In this document: piece by piece, positions 60,247 to 64,000 of the stretch
Numbering within the stretch: position 1 is the stretch's first letter
Layout: each line of letters begins with the position of its first letter
Notes under the pieces: generated by a model
The model's database searches: none
Told to the model about the DNA's origin: nothing
Seen by the model: the letters and a program-made list of their open reading frames with translations, nothing else
Translations under genes and position numbers: made by a program
DNA from: Treponema denticola ATCC 35405
Lineage (GTDB): Bacteria > Spirochaetota > Spirochaetia > Treponematales > Treponemataceae
DNA: 64,000 nucleotides
Assembly (NCBI RefSeq): GCF_000008185.1
Contig: NC_002967.9
Span: 1,984,001 to 2,048,000, forward strand
Direction of reading: 5' to 3'

Positions 60247-60849
60247 TTATTCTCTTAATTTATTTAAATCTATATATCCTGATTCGTCAAATAATTGCTC
60301 AGAACAATATTCATTTTTCCAATAAACATTACGCAAATCATATACAGTAATATCGCATTTTTTTTCCGTTTTTAAAATTTCATATTTTTCATAATCGATA
60401 TTGTAAAAGAATACAACTTTCACAGATGTTATTTTTCTATATTCGGTCTCATTATTGTAACATCGTGGAATATGGATAATAATATTTTTACACCCTGAAA
60501 ATTCTACGAGGTTATATTTAATGCCGTTTCTAGGAATTACAATATAATATTTTAAATATTCATATATCTCATCATAAAACCAATTTGTCAGTATCAGTTG
60601 GTAGCTATTATCTTCATTCTTTTTATATATACAGATGTAGTTTCTTTGACTTGCACCGAAAGGGGTGATGTATTGATCATTTTCCATCTGTATATCGTAT
60701 TCTGAAACTTTAATTTTTTTATCAGTCTCAAGATATATATCGATAAAAACATCTTTCTGTGTCTGATATATTTTCTCAATAGATATTGATTGAGAAAATA
60801 AAACCTGCAAACCAGCTGAACAAAAAATAAATATAAACAATCTTTTCAT
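60247..60849 (-). CDS. Exported protein overlapping an RHS toxin, candidate immunity protein
   Basis: The 200-residue protein starts MKRLFIFIFCSAGLQVLFSQS, a signal peptide. The mature part is rich in Tyr, Ile and Asn and contains GCKNIIIHIPRCYNNETEYR. Its ATG overlaps the RHS stop by 4 bases (ATGA), with AGGATAAG as ribosome binding site. Toxin-coupled translation and export are consistent with an immunity protein acting in the periplasm, where the toxin would arrive. Alternatively it is an unrelated exported protein. Confidence 0.72.
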   Translation of the reverse strand: MKRLFIFIFCSAGLQVLFSQSISIEKIYQTQKDVFIDIYLETDKKIKVSEYDIQMENDQYITPFGASQRNYICIYKKNEDNSYQLILTNWFYDEIYEYLKYYIVIPRNGIKYNLVEFSGCKNIIIHIPRCYNNETEYRKITSVKVVFFYNIDYEKYEILKTEKKCDITVYDLRNVYWKNEYCSEQLFDESGYIDLNKLRE

Positions 60850-63800
60850 TTTCTTATCCTAAAAAATAAACCTGTTAAATCCGCTTCTTCAGATTTAAGA
60901 GATCTAGATACACCTTTCCAACCAAGTTCTTCTCTAATTTTTCTTTCTATTTTCATAATATCAGTTTTACTATTATATCCAGGAATACCCATATCACAAA
61001 TTGCATGTCCCAACACTTCGTGAATAAACCCTAATTCATCAGCTTCAGAAGGAGTACAATTAAATGTATTATTTAAATAATCGATAGCAGCTTGTGTAGT
61101 AGGTACATCAATCATATACACCCCTACTGTATTACCAGGTTCACCCGAAACACGTCTGGCAAATCCAAGTTCTCCATAAGCATCAGGAAGCAATTCTTGA
61201 ATTTTTTCAGGACTTGCAGGCAAAACATAGGTAGTCTTACTAGAGGCTATCCCTGCTATTAAAATATCACGTGCAGTTTGTGAATATTTACCGGAGGCTT
61301 TACTTGAAGAATCAAATTTTAGTTTATTATTTTCAAAATAAAATCCTGTACCAGCAACATTGATAATATTCTCTAAAAGTTTTGCTTCTTGAGATGGATC
61401 AAGATTTTCAATTTCTCTTCCATCTGGATCGGTATACTTCACCGGATTATTCCCGGCATAATGATACACATGTAAGTTTATCGTGTTGTATATGCCTCCC
61501 ATACCTGGCAAATTTTCATTATGCTTTTTCGCCTCATCGTCAATGGGTGCTTTAGGTATGTAATCGTTTAGTGCCGGATCCCCACTAAGCCATCTACTAT
61601 ACTTTGGGTCAAGATACCGTGCACCGTAATAATATAATCCCGTTTCCTCATCCATCTCTTTCCCCGTAAACCTGAACGGTAATTTATCAATACCCGGTGC
61701 AGTCTCTTCAATCCAGAGTTCTCCGTAAGGCGTGTATTCTATGTGTTCATACTGCTCTCCTTTAGCATTTGTTATAAACTGTGCACTCTGCAAATGGTCT
61801 GCGTGGTAGTAGTAACGCTTTTCAGTTTGTTCCGTTGTGTCTCCATTATTATCCGCGTGCGTCATAGCGGTTACTAATCTTGAGTTTCCGACAAAAATGT
61901 GTTTGCTCACTCGTAATCCATGTTCGTGATTAGGTTCATGGGCAACTTGGTGTACCGAATAAAAGTTATTAAAATACAATGTCTCGCTATTACTCTGTTG
62001 AGTAAACTTTAAGGCTCTCTGTCCGTCATCGCCGTAGCGGTATATTACGGTGTTTAACTTATCGTCTGATTTTATCAATAGGTTGCGTTCATTCCATGTA
62101 TAATCTCTTCTGTAGCCTCCTGTAGGTGTAGTACTTGTTGTGCCTCCGCTTTCTAGGTTTGCAGGGTCATCTTCAGGGGGTTCTAGGTCAAAGCCGTAGT
62201 CTACGCCGTATACGTCATGTTCTGCAAAGTAGGAGTAGGTAAAGGTAAGCTCTTCTTTGTCGCTGAACTTTCCGTCTTTTTCTGCAGTGATGTTGCCGTT
62301 GGCGTCGTAGCGATAGTATCGGGTTCCGGCTCTTATTAAGCGGTGGGCGTATTTACTGTCATACTCATAATCCAGTTCATAGTTTAGTTTTGTGTCATCC
62401 GTAGTTCCTATTGAGCCTCCGGGAAGGTTTGTGGTGCTGCTCTTATTCGTCATGTTCCCTATTATGTCGAAGGCAAAGGTTTGTCTGTATTTATTTGTGT
62501 ATAAGGGATTTGAAGGATGCGGGTTATCGGGGTTAGGGTTTATTCCTCCGTATTGTTTGTGCGTGCCTTCGGCTTTTATAAGTTGGTACAAATTGTCATA
62601 ACTGTAGCTTTGACTTGTTTCATATTTGCTTGAAGTATTTATATAGCCTTCTACATTCCCTACTGCATCAAAGTTATAGTTTATTTTTTGGAATACCAAA
62701 TTCTTATCTTTGTTTTCTGTCTTTATGTCTTTTAGCCAACGCCGTGCAGGGTCGTAAGTATATCTTGTTTCTACTCCGTTTCCGTATTTGATGTAGACTC
62801 TCTGACCGTGTTCATCGTATAAGATATTGTCTACATACCTATAGGTTTCTATTCCTTTTTTACCTATAACTCCTTTTAATTGTCCGCCCTTGTCGTAGTT
62901 GTAAGTCAGCACTTCTCCGTCAGGGTAGCTTATGCTTTGCATTCGGCCTAAGTAATCGGCTTCATAGTTAAACACGGCAGTTACGGGTTTTTGAAATTCT
63001 CTTCCCCTCTTTATTGTCCGTGTTTCTACCTTTACCTCGTTTAGTAGGCCGTAGCTGTACATTGTCTCTCCCGTTTCATCTTTTTTGCGGATTACTTCTC
63101 CCGCTCCTTTTTCTCCCGCTGCTCCGTATTCATATTCTACATCTTCACTAAAAGGATAGTCTATTTTTATTATTCTGTCCAGTCCGTCGTATTCATATTT
63201 TATTGAAGCTAATTTTGAGCGCAGGACTGAATCCGTCTCATATTCCAATCGGCCTTTATCGTCATAGTTCCATTCTTTTCTTCCCATATCAAGGCTTTCT
63301 AAGCTTATACGCCGTCCAAGCATGTCATAGTTTACTGCCAATAAGTTGTCTTTAGCATCATAGGCTTTTAACATTTCTCCTAATACCGAATATTCGTATC
63401 GGGCTTTGGTTAGTAAGGTATTGTTTTTATCACGTCTTTCTACTTCTTTTATGTTTCCTCTTATATCTTTTTTACTGATGTTTATGTTTTCTTTAGGGTC
63501 TATTGTTTTTGTTATTTGTAAGGAAGCGTCTATCGAGTATTCCGTTTTTTGACTGTTTCCGTCGGGAAGGGTTGTTTTTATTACGCGGCCTAGTCCGTCA
63601 TATTCATAGCTTGTAGGGTGTTTTAATTCGTTTAATTTTTCATATAAAAGGATTTGACTTGAGCTTCCGCTTAATTCATTTTGTATATCTCCTCCATAGA
63701 ACACGGGCTGTCCTTCTCCTTTTTTTCTTCCGTCTTCATCATAATAAACCGCTCCCGAAACATTCCAGCCTGTTTGGGTTTGGTAATCGGTTCCGTCTAT

Positions 63801-64000
63801 GTATACTTCTCCTTCTTTGGCTGTGTAGTTTATTCTTCCCAGACCGTCGTGGGTTACGATTGTACGCATTACTGCTTTATCTTCTTTTCTTGTGCTTATT
63901 TTGTTTTCAGTTACGGTGTACCAAAAGGAGTCTTTTGGAGTAAAATATGTATATTTTGCGTAAGGGGTTTTGTCTGTGTCGTAGGGACTTCGTACCTCTG
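60846..64000 (-). CDS. RHS/YD-repeat protein with HExxGH C-terminal domain (5' end outside window)
   Basis: The frame is open to the window edge; the visible part starts EVRSPYDTDKTPYAKYTYFT and continues without interruption into THDGLGRINYTAKEGEVYID. The RHS core FRFTGKEMDEETGLYYYGAR and the conserved tail NLPGMGGIYNTINLHVYHYA precede KYTDPDGREIE. The last 190 residues are a distinct domain with HEVLGH (61005-61022) inside SEADELGFIHEVLGHAICDM, a zinc-metallopeptidase-like motif, and the later GWKGVSRSLKSEEADLTG. RHS proteins enclose and release such toxin domains. The downstream gene is translationally coupled. No autoproteolysis site was identified by eye. Confidence 0.87.
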   Translation of the reverse strand, partial: EVRSPYDTDKTPYAKYTYFTPKDSFWYTVTENKISTRKEDKAVMRTIVTHDGLGRINYTAKEGEVYIDGTDYQTQTGWNVSGAVYYDEDGRKKGEGQPVFYGGDIQNELSGSSSQILLYEKLNELKHPTSYEYDGLGRVIKTTLPDGNSQKTEYSIDASLQITKTIDPKENINISKKDIRGNIKEVERRDKNNTLLTKARYEYSVLGEMLKAYDAKDNLLAVNYDMLGRRISLESLDMGRKEWNYDDKGRLEYETDSVLRSKLASIKYEYDGLDRIIKIDYPFSEDVEYEYGAAGEKGAGEVIRKKDETGETMYSYGLLNEVKVETRTIKRGREFQKPVTAVFNYEADYLGRMQSISYPDGEVLTYNYDKGGQLKGVIGKKGIETYRYVDNILYDEHGQRVYIKYGNGVETRYTYDPARRWLKDIKTENKDKNLVFQKINYNFDAVGNVEGYINTSSKYETSQSYSYDNLYQLIKAEGTHKQYGGINPNPDNPHPSNPLYTNKYRQTFAFDIIGNMTNKSSTTNLPGGSIGTTDDTKLNYELDYEYDSKYAHRLIRAGTRYYRYDANGNITAEKDGKFSDKEELTFTYSYFAEHDVYGVDYGFDLEPPEDDPANLESGGTTSTTPTGGYRRDYTWNERNLLIKSDDKLNTVIYRYGDDGQRALKFTQQSNSETLYFNNFYSVHQVAHEPNHEHGLRVSKHIFVGNSRLVTAMTHADNNGDTTEQTEKRYYYHADHLQSAQFITNAKGEQYEHIEYTPYGELWIEETAPGIDKLPFRFTGKEMDEETGLYYYGARYLDPKYSRWLSGDPALNDYIPKAPIDDEAKKHNENLPGMGGIYNTINLHVYHYAGNNPVKYTDPDGREIENLDPSQEAKLLENIINVAGTGFYFENNKLKFDSSSKASGKYSQTARDILIAGIASSKTTYVLPASPEKIQELLPDAYGELGFARRVSGEPGNTVGVYMIDVPTTQAAIDYLNNTFNCTPSEADELGFIHEVLGHAICDMGIPGYNSKTDIMKIERKIREELGWKGVSRSLKSEEADLTGLFFRIRK

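Noticed and set aside
63860-64000. Apparent frameshift upstream of the ATG at 63869 in the RHS gene
   Set aside because: A recount shows GTA ATG CGT with the frame open to the window edge; the gene simply continues beyond base 64000.
1-64000. CRISPR arrays, tRNA or rRNA genes, classical transposase genes
   Set aside because: No regularly spaced short repeats, cloverleaf or rRNA words, or DDE transposases were recognised by eye; the LRR and RHS periodicities are coding.

Overview
The window reads as chromosomal DNA of an oral treponeme of the Treponema denticola group: an A+T-rich spirochaete genome with an AtoS/AtoC two-component pair next to murG, BspA-like and leucine-rich surface proteins, many Rpn/PD-(D/E)XK genes and long YD-repeat (RHS) proteins. 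The species assignment is inference from gene content. No rRNA, tRNA or CRISPR array was recognised.

Bases 1-5000 are a minus-strand housekeeping block (murG, cvpA, a delta-prime-like clamp-loader gene, atoS, atoC). Bases 5.2-9.5 kb are a debris zone: an intact Rpn gene, a HAD hydrolase, a RelE-type toxin-antitoxin pair bracketed by an exact 50-bp direct repeat, and two wrecked Rpn copies. Bases 9.5-18.3 kb are a minus-strand operon: sensor adenylate cyclase, FecR-domain protein, a predicted outer-membrane protein, and a large lipoprotein with beta-helix and BspA-like repeats. Bases 18.4-38.3 kb are mostly ordinary genes (metalloprotease-propeller-barrel protein, plsC, dinG-like helicase, OmpA protein, aspA, comM, phosphohexomutase, exonuclease, ABC exporter, pepF) plus a Panacea-type toxin-antitoxin pair.

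Bases 38.4-49.5 kb hold a leucine-rich repeat gene whose promoter and first codons duplicate those of the tetR gene 1.4 kb downstream. TetR is followed by a promoter overlapped by a 41-bp perfect palindrome, then a run of genes that looks like one trans-envelope export system: an RND/MMPL pump, two ABC half-exporters, a LolA-like periplasmic protein, a small membrane protein and an outer-membrane barrel.

Bases 49.9-64 kb are a minus-strand polymorphic-toxin array: two nearly identical RHS cores with different C-terminal domains (one with HExxGH, one cysteine-peptidase-like), an orphan RHS tail, relic toxin tails, and a set of small membrane proteins, paralogous lipoproteins and an ankyrin protein in the positions expected of immunity proteins.

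The most unusual signal is in the non-coding DNA. A 157-222 bp structured element occurs three times plus a fragment, always in the same orientation just upstream of a gene and bordered by Shine-Dalgarno-like purine tracts. Its hairpins change sequence between copies but stay paired, and one copy can be compared with an apparently empty site in the paralogous cassette 3 kb away. A second dispersed element of 122-123 bp shows the same pattern of compensatory stem changes. Both look like undescribed mobile or RNA-level elements.
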